The notes below the pieces were generated by a model, which worked only from the letters and a program-made list of their open reading frames with translations, searched no databases and was not told where the DNA came from. DNA of 64,000 nt from Branchiostoma floridae (Eukaryota; Chordata; Leptocardii; Amphioxiformes; Branchiostomatidae), in the NCBI RefSeq assembly GCF_000003815.2, contig NC_049991.1, forward strand, positions 3,273,667-3,337,666, read 5' to 3'. Position numbers and translations under genes: made by a program. Position 1 is the stretch's first letter. Every line of letters starts with the position of its first letter. This document shows positions 1-12,227 of the stretch, piece by piece.

Positions 1-121
1 GGGCAACTATATCAGATTCTGTGTTTTGGACATCTTTCCGCAGGCGTCAGTGAATAAAGATAAACAAACTGAGACTATTAAATCGGCAAACGTATCTACA
101 ATACTAGTACATTTGTATCTA

Positions 122-275
122 CATTGGGCGAATCCTGGCCGTCGGCACCGGTGTGTGTTTTAATATCGGGCGAATCGTCTTCGGGCGAAAGATCCAAATC
201 GGGCGAAAAGTTCCCGAGCGAAACATCCATCGGGCGAAACGTCTCCGGGCGAAACATCCATCGGGCGAAACGTCC
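122..275. repeat. 15-bp GGGCGAA minisatellite
   Basis: Units such as TCGGGCGAAACGTCC recur about eight times with drift (CATCC, CGTCT, AGATCC). Open frames across it are repeat translations. Confidence 0.7.
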
Positions 276-3215
276 TGTTACCGCTTACATCACATGGAGG
301 TTTGATTCCAACGTGTTGCTTAAAATCGCCCAAAGCCCTGGTAATTCCCAGGACATTAGCGGTACATCAAAGTATTTTCTCATCACTTAAGTCATGAAAG
401 GAACAAGATACAATCTAATGTCAAAATTGAAATGTCAAGATCAAAAAGAAACAACCATTGGGAAAATTTCAATGGACAATATCCTGACTAGCATTCAAAG
501 GAGAAAGACACGCGACAAACATTTTGCCATGCAAGCGTCGCCTACGGCCTTGATTTGATTGCTCTACTATATCTGTCTTTGAGTGGGTGGAAGAGAAATT
601 GAACAAACTCATATGTTTTTTAGCTCATTATAACAGACTCTCCAAAGAAACGTTACATAAACTTCATTGACCTCCAACTCTTTGAGTGAGAGTAGAAATT
701 GAACAAGGTTAGCCATTAGTCTTTTTTTACAACAAGCTGTCTGAAGAAACATTACATGAACTGTAATGGCTTCCAACCACATGGATATGTTTCCTCTTTC
801 AGTACACCTATGCAGTGAGGGATAACAGAGACAGAATGCAAGACAACCAACAGAACCCAACTGTAGAGAAGCGTCAGTGGTGAAACGCTGGTCCTCCCTT
901 CATCAACCAAAAATTTATAATTCACGTTTTACTCTGGAGGAGATCTTGATTTTAATATTGATCCATCCCCTCTTCAAAGGAAATATGCATAGGGGAGTTC
1001 CCAAAAAATTATATTAGGGAATTTTGTTCAGATTAACCAAAACTTGAATTTGAAATGCCAAAAATATAATGCAAATATGTTAAGGTAGGCTTACAAAGGC
1101 CAAATTCAATATAGATTTTTAACTTCAGAATACTTGTGATTTTGTCACCAATATTCTACTGTTTGTGTCTTTAAAGGTAAACAGAATTATTGTAGAATAT
1201 ACCAAAATGTCCTTGTTAAAAATTATATGTAGACACTGTGGAAATATTTGATATAGGTGTTTGATATTTGATATCTGTATGTAAAAAAAATAGGCATGTC
1301 TTGTAGTATAATTTAAAGTGATGGAGTATGTTGTAAACTTTTGAATGTTTTGAAAGCATAATTTATACAGTTACAGTATGACACCTGCGTGTATGTAATA
1401 ATGTTTCAGTGTCCAAAGATAAAGAAAATGTACAAAATTGCGATATATATGCTGAAATGTAAAAAAAAAAGTAAGTATCAAATTGTTCCTTTGATATGGA
1501 CAATTTTATCAGATTTTATAACAAAATCTAACTTCCATTGAATATATTTTCACAGTATTACACAAAATAGGATTTGACTATGCATACCTCTAATTGTATT
1601 AAAAACTGTTTTACAGTGAGTAACATACATGTAGCTCAAAATCTGTGATAAGTTTTATTTGTGACATATAGATGTTATCATACTTAAAGTATGACACCTA
1701 AAAAAAAGAAAAAAATATTACTATTACACAAAGGAATTTATTCAAAATGTGATTGAATATTTTGGTTATGACCATGTATAATATCCTCCACGGCATCTGT
1801 AAGTTTGTACTTGTACAAAAACTTCCAAGCAATTTTATGAGTCCTATAGGCCAAGGAAAATTGATCTTGTATTTCTACTTACAGTCTTGCCAGAAAATTA
1901 GGTTCAGTACTCTGTATCAATGCATCAGACACTGGTCATTTGAACATTGTATCATAACCATACACATTTGTATATGTAGTTCAAGCACAAGTGCTTAGGT
2001 TTGGTTGATCTGTTGCTATAAATTTTTCTATGACTGATTCTACAAAGTTTTCATCTCTCGTTCGTTTGATCAGAAATTTTAGATCCTATTTCCGAAATCA
2101 GGCTAGGGTGGGTCGGGTTGGCCCTGGGAATCACAACATTTTCCCAAGGCCTTATATTAGTCCTCCTTAGGGTATTGTTAGACCAGATGTTGTAAGTGAA
2201 ATCATGTCAACAAACCATCAACTGTATGTACTGAACACCTGTGTCATAACTGACTTCCTTTTTGTATCATTCACATCTTTGAACTCAGTTGTCTCTGGTT
2301 TTAAAATACAGGAAGCAAGGAAAATGTCAAACAATGGCAAATGTCATAATGCCACATGCAATGATGCAATTTGTGCCATCGCGACATTTAGCATTGTTCG
2401 TTTCATTGGTGATTTCCTTTAAATAAAGGAAGAACTTGTCATTGCCTACTGTGGCAGTAATATGTTTTAATTCACCAGGTTTTTAACGAAAAACTATGAA
2501 TTGGTATGAAAATGATCGGGTTGTGTTCATTGGTCTGCTACTTCTTTTCTACAGATGAAAGTAAAGTAGATTAACCACAGGTGTTGTTATTGTAGTAGCT
2601 CATATGTCAATGACCATTAGAAAAACTAGCCACAGCTTGCTCTCATGATAATAAGCACGTTCACTATTCCAAATGCACATGTCCAGTAACAGGAACTGAA
2701 TAATATGTCATAGGTGAATGCCCTTGAGATATAATGAATTAAGTCTGGACTTTGTTGATATGCAAATGGACAATGGTCAAGACGAATCAGAGGCCTTGCG
2801 CTTTGACATATTACCCACAATCCATGTCACTGACACTGCACATGCGTACTTGGAAAGGAGAATGTGCTTTTTTGCATGGGTTGGGTCTCAAAGGTATTGA
2901 AATCTGACTTAATGATGTCTTGTTAGTAGTAGAAAGATGTGTGAACCTCCTTTTGAAAACATTGGTTGTGTATTTTGCTTTTTGGTGTGCAATTTTGTAA
3001 ACCCTCATGAAGTTTGGAAATTTATGTTAGATCAATAATATAATCCGTTTTAAATGTATTACTGGAATTTTGCATTTATTTGGAAGACTGATAATTTTCT
3101 CATACAGTATTGTCATTTTTGTGTATGAGAAGCAACATATCTAACAATATGTTGCTGTTCATGCAAACACAATTAAGAATGCACGATCCAGCACATATAA
3201 ACACATGGCACACTA

Positions 3216-3216
<1 letters not shown>
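276..3216. other. AT-rich intergenic stretch, nothing recognised
   Basis: Long AT-rich sequence, strongest at 900-2100, with short A and T runs. It could include 3' UTR or intron sequence of an unseen gene. Only short frames without recognisable domains. Confidence 0.5.

Positions 3217-3248
<32 letters not shown>
3217..3248. repeat. CA/CG dinucleotide microsatellite
   Basis: (CG)n followed by (CA)n, about 32 bp. Confidence 0.9.
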
Positions 3249-3345
3249 TTGTTCCTCAACAATAGGTACTTAAAATTGTGCATGCCATTGAATTTTATAG
3301 CCAGTATCATGTGAATACACAAACATTCATAGATACAACAGTAAT

Positions 3346-3565
3346 GCTAGTTCACCTTTATCTGTGGGGGTAACTTATATCCGGTGTTTCTTAAAAAAGT
3401 ATTTAGGAATATCAAGTCTATAGATGGTGGTTTCAAACGGCAAAAGCAAATGTTCTGAAAATATTGCAATTTGAAAGTAGCGGCCGTCGATTTGCTGTAC
3501 CCACATATTCTGTTTTGAAAACAACAGATATGAGTTATCCCGCGGATTACCGTTAAAGTTCAGTG
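3346..3565. mobile_element. Degenerate MITE (GCTAGTTCACCTTTAT family)
   Basis: Left end AATGCTAGTTCACCTTTATC, then GAATATCAAGTC, both shared with the 49.7-kb copy. The right end is a decayed inverted version. About 220 bp. Confidence 0.5.
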
Positions 3566-4716
3566 AGCCACGTTTTAGCCCATATTGCATTCCTCCACAT
3601 GCTCCAGAAGTCATACATGTGACAGATGTAGGATACAGACTTAAGTAACAAAGTGTCTTGACATTTGTCTTTCAGCCTCTGACATTACTTATCCTCCACG
3701 TGTCAGCGTTGTTTGCAGTTGTTGCTAACTCCAGAATGGGATGTCAGCTTTTTTCTGACAACCAGAAGTGCCGAACAAACGTTTTCCTAGCTTACCAACA
3801 ACTTGCGTTTCCTATATGCATAGAAGAATGGGTTGTTCGTCCGAGTTTGGGGACTTCATTCGGAGTTGCTGCAGAGGATTTGAAGCTGGTATGTTACTAG
3901 ACTGCGACAGTCTCATCAAACTCCTTTTTTCTAATCTCGAACAAGATCCACGCGGTGCGTAATGTATAGTATCAAACTCCCGGTGCCCGTTTGACTCCCT
4001 TGGCCGGCTACACTCCTTGGCCAGCTTTGATACTATCTTATGGCACCGTAGGATCTGCTTGGAGATTACCTTTTTCGGCATAAGAGAACCTAGCCAACGC
4101 TGAAAATCTCGAACCAACCCCCTCTCCATATAAAAGATAATATAAAAGGACCCCCACCGGAAGTCTGTGACAGAGGCTACTTTTTCATGTCCGCTGACAA
4201 GCAGACGTTCGGTTCCGGATTTGAGCGCTAAGATTTTAGCCTGCAATCGCATAGAAAACGGGACAAATAGAAAAAAACACACTAAAAACACATCAAAAAG
4301 TACATCATGATTACATATCAACTCTTACACTGCCGTTTTGCTTCACAATGCACGGCAATGCTTGGAGGCACAATTAACACATCTCTTACAGCGTGGTCTT
4401 TTATTTGATATGTCAAAGCAACCTATTTAATTTAACGATGCGTGTTCTTGTGGTAGTCGCTGCCAAGTTCTATGAGAAATCCGTGACACCAAGTTCTTAA
4501 GAGGACCCATTAACTGGCATACCGCCACGGATTTACAAAAGACTCATGAAGCGAGGAAAATGTATTAACGACACCAGATGTCAAAATGCCACACGAATGA
4601 ATCTTGTGACATCGTAAAATCTGGCGTTGTTCGTTTCATAGGTGTTTTCTTCACACCTCTTGCTGTAGCCACACGTGAATAAAACTCACGTGTCTGGGTC
4701 ACAAAGCTTAGAACGA
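3566..4716. other. Intergenic, no gene recognised
   Basis: A 169-codon minus-strand open frame crosses 3812-4321, but it has no recognisable domain and unremarkable composition. I treat it as chance. Confidence 0.4.
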
Positions 4717-4719
4717 CTA

Positions 4720-5050
4720 AAGCCTGGGGCACAACCCGCCGTACGTGCAATTTGTCTGTACGTTATTTGTGGAGGCCACGTCCGCCACGTCCTGAAAACG
4801 TTCAGTCTGTACATGGCAGGTGCGTCGCCCGTACTGGCACGTACGGAGGGCGAATCCGCAGCCCGAACGCAGAGAAAGTTCTGCATGCACTTAAATTTCT
4901 ACGGAGTGTCTGCGTGTTCCCATATCCGTGGGATTCGCCACGTGTTCGTACGGAGACGGTACTTACCACTTACGGATACCAAAAGATTGCCCACGTTTTG
5001 GCACGTAGACAGCACGCACTTGCAAGTACGGCGGGTTGTGCCCCTAGCTT
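4720..5050. mobile_element. TA-flanked MITE, copy 1
   Basis: Terminal inverted repeats of about 30 bp: left AAGCCTGGGGCACAACCCGC, right (inverted) AAGCTAGGGGCACAACCCGC. Both ends are flanked by TA (4718-4719 and 5051-5052), suggesting a TA-target DNA transposon. The interior is GC-rich with many CGTAC motifs and no transposase. Confidence 0.75.
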
Positions 5051-5056
5051 TAGTAC

Positions 5057-5065
5057 TATATAAAG
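5057..5065 (+). promoter_or_regulatory. TATATAAAG between the paired MITEs
   Basis: A TATA-box-like string in the ~70-bp spacer between the two inverted MITEs. No downstream gene is evident, so it may be fortuitous. Confidence 0.2.
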
Positions 5066-5120
5066 TCACTCGAAAATTCCGCTGCGTGCACATTTTTGAG
5101 TCTGACAACAATCTTTCGTA

Positions 5121-5473
5121 AAACTAAGGGCACAACCCGCAGTACGTGCAATTAGCGCAAATACGTGCTGTCTACGTGCCAAACCGTGGGCAATCTTTTG
5201 GGATCCGTAAGTTGTAGATACCACACCGTACGAAGTCGTAGGGAATCCGGCGGATCTTGGAGCACTCAGACCCGCCGTAGAAGTTTACGTGCAGGCAAAA
5301 CGTTGCGTGCCATCGGGCTACGGATGTGAACCCGTACGTGCCAGCACGGGCGACGCACCTGCCCTGTACAGCCTGAACGTTTTCAGAAATACAATGTAAC
5401 GTTACATGGCCGACGTGGTCTCCCAAAAAAACGTCCGGACAAATTGCACGGACGGCGGGTTGTGCCCTTAGCT
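5121..5473. mobile_element. TA-flanked MITE, copy 2 (inverted to copy 1)
   Basis: Same family as the element at 4720-5050 with ends CTAAGGGCACAACCCGC. Interior landmarks such as GGGCAATCTTTTGG lie at opposite ends in the two copies, so they are in opposite orientation. TA flanks at 5119-5120 and 5474-5475. Confidence 0.75.
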
Positions 5474-5582
5474 TAACGTACTTTACCAAGTTAAACTCAC
5501 ATGAGAGTTCTATGTAGCAATGATAGTAGGAGTCGATTCAATTGTGTAGACTTTGGTTCACATTTGTGTATATATCAAAGAC

Positions 5583-5757
5583 TTAGCCTCTAGCAGGCTC
5601 CACAGGCTGCTGGGAAAATAATAGAGATTGGACAAATATAGACAGATGATATGCCATACTCCTCGGTCAGCCAACTCCTTTGCCATGTTATGCATCTACA
5701 ATTGCCACTTTCAACTTTTTCTACAATGAAAAGTGGAGCCTGCTATTAGAGGCTATT
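5583..5757. mobile_element. Small TIR element (~170 bp)
   Basis: Left TTAGCCTCTAGCAGGCTCC and right (inverted) TAGCCTCTAATAGCAGGCTC are terminal inverted repeats of about 20 bp. No coding capacity. Confidence 0.6.
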
Positions 5758-7202
5758 AAAGAACTCCATACGGACCTCGTACGGATTTGAATATATATAC
5801 GCACGTCGTGTCAACCAGACTGAAAATACGTGACGGAGAATTAAACTGTGTACTCATAGACTAACTTTTGATAATTATACTCATCGAAATTTTCCTCTGC
5901 TTTCTGGCCTAAGCGTTATGTGAGTTTTATTCACCTGTGATGTGAGTACGAAGAGGTAGCATTTATTCTACACTCCAATTAATTCTTCAAATTAACTAAA
6001 GGTCAAGTACAAGCATGCAGGTATAACGTGGCAAGAAAGTACAAGACATCTAATACTAATCTAAGACATGGCTTCTAGAATTACTCTTATACATAGATTA
6101 CTGTTCTCGTCTTTTTAAGACTATAGGTTGAGATGCATATGCAAATTACATAATTGGTACTTGTAAATTGTCAAACTGTCATTAAATACAATTGTTACAC
6201 GTTATCAAAATTCCTATTTTTGGAAAACATTGGCTTTTCCTATTCAAATAAGGAACTAAACAGCATTTTTCAACAGCAGTTTTCTTTTTGATAAAACCTC
6301 TGGAAAGAAAAGAGGCAAATGTAAGCTAGAAAAAATACACAATCTTCATTTCTAGATCAGGTTGTTCGATGTAACATTTCTAAATCGCCATCTCATTATT
6401 TTACATTGCGAATTTGTTTTTTGCTTTTGATCGAGGCAGTTCTATGCCCTTGAAGATTTGAAGTTCAGGTGGTCCTCATTATAAGTCAATATATCGCTGA
6501 AATCTGCATTAGGCGACAGCAAGTAAATCTTATGGATGATATCCACGCGCTCATTTCTTCAGAAAAAAAACATGGTCAAATAGACCAAAAATCGGTAAAT
6601 ACATTGTGTTGTAGCCTAATAGTTGTATGAAGAATTCATATTAGAGAGGTAGCCTTGACTGTAGTTGCAGAAGTGAAACTTAGATTTAGTTGGATAGTTG
6701 TAAGAGTGGCACAAATGTGGAAGCCATGAGTAAAGTTACCAACATGGTAGAAATACAAGTCTACCACACTAGTGTCATTTTTACCATTCTAAAATACAGG
6801 AATGAACGCCTTGTTGGTTGTGATGCCATATTTTGTGTTGAAACATTTCTTGTTGCATCGTTTATGGTGTCCATTTACAAAATTTGTCATCTTGTTTCTT
6901 TTACCGATCTTGTTTCTTTCTCATTATTTTTTAAGTCTGTAGAGGATGTCCTCCATAAAATGTACTTGCTGTGGCCTTACAAGATACTGCTGCGTGAAGA
7001 CAGCCAATTTACTTTGCTGCTTGACTGAACACGTTGACGTGACTGTTGCCATTGTTATTTTGCTAGCTGTATAAGCATAAAGGCTCATGACCGCAAGATG
7101 TGTCAACCGCACGATCGAACGTGGGCCTGGGCGGTATTCCAGAACTCTCTATCTGGTAAACATTTTTGCTCGCGTGCACGTGGCAAAGTGCCGATAATAA
7201 AT
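5758..7202. other. AT-rich intergenic, nothing recognised
   Basis: No repeat structure or domain seen. A 112-codon frame at 6690-7028 has no recognisable content. Confidence 0.4.
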
Positions 7203-7395
7203 GTTACAGTATTGAACTAGTTAAACTGTAATATCTACCCTTCCAAATTTTCGACTGAACAGCACCAGTCTTTGACAAGGAAATACTGGTGCTGTTCAGG
7301 CATTCCTTGACAAAGGTTGGTGCTTTTCAGTCGAAAATTTGGTTTAGTCCAATTTTTGTGTTGGGTATTACAGTTTTACTATTTCAATAGTGACT
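7203..7395. mobile_element. Hairpin MITE with nested palindrome
   Basis: The outer arms share ACTGTAATA and CTATTGAA-type blocks, the middle arms CCAAATTTTCGACTGAA, and the core is a nested inverted repeat of CAGCACCAGT and TTGACAAGGAA. The arms pair along most of the element's length. Confidence 0.7.
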
Positions 7396-7570
7396 TCTAC
7401 CAACACAGATGAACTTTCAAGCTACAATGTTACAGTACTTTTTAGAAGTGGGTACCAGTACACCGTGCCGGTACAAATCCGTTTCAAAGCTTCTTCATGC
7501 ACCGGTCCAGGGAAATCGGACCTGAAAAAATCAGCAAAACGGATATTGTGCCGGTTAGAAAATGTGCTTC

Positions 7571-7650
7571 TATTCTATTCTATTCTATTCTATTCTATTC
7601 TATTCTATTCTATTCTATTCTATTCTATTCTATTCTATTCTATTCTATTC
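7571..7650. repeat. (TATTC)16 microsatellite
   Basis: Sixteen perfect pentamers in a row. The long FYSIL-type open frames here are its translation. Confidence 0.98.
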
Positions 7651-7675
7651 CATTAGTATACTTCACATAATGATT

Positions 7676-8045
7676 TCTAGCCTGGAATCCAGCCGTGTTG
7701 TGCTTTGGTCGCTCTGCTTCCTGTGCGAACACGTCTGGCATTCCTTACGATTGGAACGATTGGCCCTTACGTCACTAATGAGGAGACTCATGAATATTCA
7801 TATTTGTTTCTCTTTGCTGATTGGATGACCCCTGAGAGAAGAACACCAATCGCGAGGCGCTATTTCTCACGTGATCTGTTGTTGTGATACTGAAAAGTTC
7901 GCGGGAAAGATAGAAGTAGTGTTCCGTTCGATTACAAACTGTAAACTTGGAGCTAACAGCCAATCAGAAATCCCGCAGATAAAATCTGCGAATATTTAAA
8001 TGCCGTATTGGCAGGAAGCAGAGGAGGGTTCCGGGGTTACCCAGA
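7676..8045. repeat. Dispersed repeat, ends TAGCCTGGAATCCAGCCGT
   Basis: Left end TAGCCTGGAATCCAGCCGT..TTTGGTCGCTC and right part GGCAGGAAGC..GAGGGTTCCGG recur, inverted and closer together, at 12935-13016. Between them lies ~300 bp not shared with that copy. Superfamily unknown. Confidence 0.5.
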
Positions 8046-9987
8046 ATGCAATTTGACCTTTGACCCCTGACTTCCGGTTGTTTGTCATGTGAGGTTGAAG
8101 GTGATTTCCAGTCTTGCCCAATTTTAGGGCTCTCTGCTCCGTGACTGTGTAGTTTTCGGGCCCAGTTTTTTTTAGTGTCATCGATGGGGTAATGAACATT
8201 CCATTTATGTGTTCGTTCGTAGACAACAGTTATTCTATACGTTAGAGTTGGGTATTTTGTCTTCGAACAGCGTTACGTAAACATCAAGATATCTGCTCAT
8301 TTCATGACGCTCACGGACGGAATCTTCGCCTCGATTCCTGAAAATCGTGGGGACTTGAGGTTTTCAGTATGTTCAACATGTACTATGATTTCTTAGCTTG
8401 CGTTAGGTGCCGCGATAATCTCAAGTCCCCACATTTTGCTGAGAAATTTGAGATTTGGGGGAGGGGGGCTCTGGCTTCGTTGTGTGAACGATATCCACAC
8501 GGTTGTTCACTGTCGGTGTGGATGTCTCCCTGCCGTGTATCTTCATGAATTTACCGTTTATTTGTGATTTTCTGACACATGTTGCACATTTAACGCGATG
8601 TCTGGCCGGTTTTGTGACAGCTTAGCCATAGACAACACGGTCTTCCGTATTTTTGTGCTCTTTTCAACCCGGGCCCATATAGGAGAACAACACGTAAATG
8701 ATATCCCCTTGTTGAGATGTCCACGTCCACACAGCCAGAAGACAGCTGTACAGATGCCACTAGTTCTAACTCAGAGATCCCATAGTATCTATATAGTGAC
8801 TAATGTATGGATATACCAATGTTTATGTATGCAGATTTTAATTATGGAATATATGGATAGAGCAGAGATTCCACAAATTTGCAGTGGGTGTGCCACCAGT
8901 GAATGAAGATATGTACAGGCGCACATTCACGTCTACTGAACAATTCTTATATTTTGAACTCGACACGTGTGTACATATTTTGATATATACACAAACATAC
9001 AAGTACCCCTTGTTTTCTTGAATAATATACGCAAAACTATGCACAGTGTTTTCAACCTTCTTTCTACATTGGGTGGTGTGAAGACTTAAAGCAGTGTTGT
9101 GTAACAAGTTCTGTTTTTTGACAAATAAATAATAAAATGAAGACAATTTCACAGAATGACTTCAATTATTTATTGCCGTAATACAATCAAGTGCACTTTT
9201 TCAATGTAGGTTGTTTCCATACACTTATCCCCAACAACAGTTGGAGACTGACAAGTGTATGTGTATCAGTGGTTCTAGTTAAGATAGACATGTTGTATTT
9301 ACAGAGGCTTTTACATCTCATGTTCTTCGTTTATTGGTACAACACAGTAGTATATTTAAAGCTATGCCACACTATGATATGTAGGGGTTGCAATCATTCA
9401 GTACAGTTTTCTCTGTTGCTTCATATTCTTGAGATTTTATGTAAATATTGTGATTGACGGTAACACAGTATATGTTTAACGGTTGTTCAACAGTACAATA
9501 TGAATTGGTTGCTTTCAACTGTATTTGTATCAAAATCTATATACTGTACGGAAAGCTCAAGTAAGATGTTACACCTGTAATACTGTATGTTGCAATGTAC
9601 AAGAAACATATTTACAAGACAAACCCTCTATGTTTCAGTATACAAAATATACATACAGACTTGACCCACTTGCACAGGAATGTTAATTTTTGTGCTGCAA
9701 CATTGTCAGTTTGTACTGTGTCAAGAAGGCTATTCCTGACAAAAGAAATCCATATTTCTCTGGCTACCTCAATGGGACAGTAATATTGAGCAAGTCACAT
9801 TTTCCTGATATAACATATATAATGTAAGCTATCAACACTAAATTGGCCCCTGTAGTTCCAAAAGAAGCCACTAGGGGATCAACACTTCACCAATTACTTA
9901 TAAGATATACCAAATACACTGTTTGAAAAGGATAGCCATATAGCATGTCCAGAAGTTAAGATATCAAACACGGAAGTTCTCCTGCAG
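8046..9987. other. Intergenic; one long inverted repeat
   Basis: GTGGGGACTTGAG near 8338 pairs perfectly with CTCAAGTCCCCAC near 8416 across a ~65-bp loop. The rest is AT-rich and unrecognised. Confidence 0.4.
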
Positions 9988-10617
9988 TGCCGTAACAACT
10001 GCAATATGCATATGGGAATGGGAGCACATCACAAAGTCCCACTGACTGTGCCAACTCTTAGTCAGTCTGGCATCCATACCCCTGAGAACATGCCGGTGCT
10101 GGATTATGGAGACTGTCCATATTGCTGCCCAGCTAGTGGCTCCCTCACTCCTGCATCAGCCACTTCCCATCCATCTCCAGTAGAGAGTGAAGACAGTGAT
10201 GATGATGAAGAATTGGAGGCAGCCACCATTGAACAGCGCGGCTTGACACGAGAAAGGAAATACCAAGACACTCTTGCAGCTGTAAAAGACAAAATGTTAG
10301 TCAACATGAGGCCTGTTCCAGTTAGATTGGACTTTGAACCGGACAACCATTAGGACAGAAATGCTATTAAAATTGATGCCTTGGTAAACCACTGGAAAGT
10401 TATTGGTTACATGCCTGTTGAGATGATTCTGAAAGTTACAAAAGCAATGAAGAGAGAAGAAATTGGATCTGTTACATTACCATCTACACCCAAGTTTGAA
10501 CTACACCCTGTACAGGATGGGTTTGGAGCTTCAATAGCAGTTGTGAAGAAAGGCAAGTGGGGAGCAGATGACAAAAACAATGTGTATAATACTAGTAGTG
10601 ATTTGTCTTCTCTGTAA
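9988..10617 (+). pseudogene. HIRAN-like domain exon with in-frame stop
   Basis: One frame is open from an acceptor-like TTCTCCTGCAG|TGC at 9988 to TAA at 10615-10617, broken only by TAG at 10351-10353. Residues before it include MHMGMGAHHKVPLTVPTLSQ and GDCPYCCPASG, then an acidic stretch SEDSDDDEELE. Around the stop the frame reads VRLDFEPDNH[stop]DRNAIKID and then WKVIGYMPVEM. That is the layout of a HIRAN domain (EPDN..D.NAI..GY.P), a DNA-end-binding fold found in SNF2-type helicases and mobile-element proteins. The domain continuing in register past the stop argues for one nonsense mutation in a former gene or element. Upstream exons not found. The domain call is by motif memory. Confidence 0.55.
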
Positions 10618-10879
10618 ATTATGACAGATACAACATGTTGTACCACAATTACTACTATATCACTAGTATTTACTATAGACAATAGAGTTATGCAACTTCC
10701 TTTACTAAGGCTTTAGATATCACTGTCTTGAGTTTTCCATACGGTGTACCGTGTATATACAGTATTACAGTTGCAACATCTTACATTTTCCATAAAGTGT
10801 ATTAGATACTACTGAAAGACTGCAATCACCACATATTTTATTATGATTCTGAGGCATAATCTTTAAACATGTTACTGCT
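10618..10879. other. Intergenic, nothing recognised
   Basis: AT-rich spacer between two convergent coding remnants. Confidence 0.4.
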
Positions 10880-10984
10880 TCACAACTCACTGTCTTCATC
10901 ACTGTAGTCCAAGTCATCAAGGCTGTCTGCAGTGGTTGATGGGGGTCAACTGACGAAGGTGTGATGCCTTCCCACTCCCATCTC
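10880..10984 (-). pseudogene. Acidic C-terminal coding remnant, frameshifted
   Basis: The minus strand ends STTADSLDDLDYSDEDSEL and TGA at 10882-10880. Just upstream a different frame reads EWEGITPSSVDP, and the two join well if one base in a CCCCC run is out of register. It looks like the C-terminus of a lost gene or transposase. Family unknown. Confidence 0.25.
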
Positions 10985-11134
10985 TAAGGTGTGCTTTAGA
11001 ATTCACCGCCCTCGTCGAACCACTGTATTGAGGGATAAGATTGAATCCATGACACAGAAATAACAATAGGCACACTTAAATTTTAATCATGATTAGTCCT
11101 GTGAAACGCTAGAGGCGAGTAGAACAGTTTTTAC

Positions 11135-11210
11135 CGCAAGCTCAACCCCGGGATTCGAATCTGCGACCTATCACACTGGACCCGGGCAGCCAAACTCACA
11201 AAACCAAGTA
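11135..11210 (-). repeat. Possible tRNA-like SINE head
   Basis: The minus strand carries GGTCGCAGATTCGAATCCCG, close to a pol III B box, about 30 bp after a weak A-box-like stretch. The body could not be traced. Confidence 0.3.
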
Positions 11211-11284
11211 CGCAACTGATTATGCCAAAAGGCTCAAAGCCATTTTGCATGGTCGGTTGGCGGTACTTGAACAGTACTGTTACA

Positions 11285-11409
11285 CCTGGATGACATATGA
11301 ATGGGTTGGCATTTTTGCAGGAAAATTTTACATTTACATTTACATTGCCAACCTTGTAACTGTAAAGGTTTCCAGCAAAAATGCCAGCCCATGCATACAT
11401 CATCCAGGC
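11285..11409. mobile_element. Hairpin MITE (~125 bp)
   Basis: Arms of about 40 bp: CCTGGATGACATATGAATGG..GGCATTTTTGC pairs with GCAAAAATGCCAGCCCATGC..CATCATCCAGG. The loop is rich in TTTACA. Confidence 0.65.
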
Positions 11410-11556
11410 CTAACTGATCATAAGATCAGGACATTACTGTAACGGTTTACTATTGTCCATATCATTACAAGCAGGAAAATTAGACTTGACTGATTTTAAG
11501 TATTGGCCCTGCTAAAAATTAGCACAGCAGTGTACACACGACGCTGGATCTAAAAC

Positions 11557-11900
11557 CAGGGCTCGAAATACTTTTTTCTGCATACCTGCACTGGTGCAGG
11601 TAACACTGAAAATTACCTACATCAGACAAATTTAACCTGCACCATTCTGAATTTTGAAAGTATGGATCATACTAAAATTGTTCAGGAACCATTTTTTTAT
11701 ATATACTTAATAGGTGGTAACAGTCAATGCTGAGCTAATAACAATCAAATCCACCTACATCTCCAGGACATTTATGTATAAAACCTAGTATATGGACCAG
11801 TGCAATTTTAATATAGGTGCAGGTAGACACCAGAAATACCTGAAAAAACTCCAATTTTACCTGCACTAACATGCATATGTAGGTGGTATTTTGAGCCCTG
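11557..11900. mobile_element. hAT-type MITE (CAGGGCTCGAAATA ends)
   Basis: Left CAGGGCTCGAAATAC and right (inverted) CAGGGCTCAAAATACC match the CAGGG-type termini common in hAT elements. Internal CCTGCAC/GTGCAGG motifs are mirrored. No transposase. A clean 8-bp target duplication is not visible. Confidence 0.65.
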
Positions 11901-12203
11901 AAACAGATTTGTAGCACAATTTTGTCGCCCCTCCCAGATTTTTAATCCAATCAAAATTGAAACATATGTTCTAATATTGAAATTCTACGTTGGTTTTGTT
12001 AAAAACGTCATGGTATTTGCGGTTCATGTCTCCTCCGCACAAAACAAGCTTTGCCCCCCTCCCCCCAACAACTTACATAAAATTTCGCCCGATACGGCGA
12101 CTGTTTGTAAGAAAATACGGAGAAAATAGCTTACCAAGGAGGTTGAGTTTACAAAGGATGCCAGAGACACAAAATTGTGCAAGGATAGATGGTAGAGACT
12201 CAC

Positions 12204-12227
12204 CTTTGCCACACAACGTCTGGCCAT
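12204..12227 (-). CDS. Candidate first coding exon (MARRCVAK)
   Basis: The minus strand reads ATG, then RRCVAK, and AAAG|GTGAGT, a near-perfect donor. Proteins with a THAP zinc finger often begin M.RRCVA followed by GCSN in the next exon, so this could be a THAP first exon. No matching second exon was found downstream, so this is speculative. Confidence 0.2.

Noticed and set aside
3812-4321. 169-codon minus-strand frame
   Set aside because: No domain, no splice or promoter support, and composition like the surrounding non-coding DNA.
7390-7828. FYSILFYSIL-rich frames
   Set aside because: Translation of the (TATTC)16 microsatellite.
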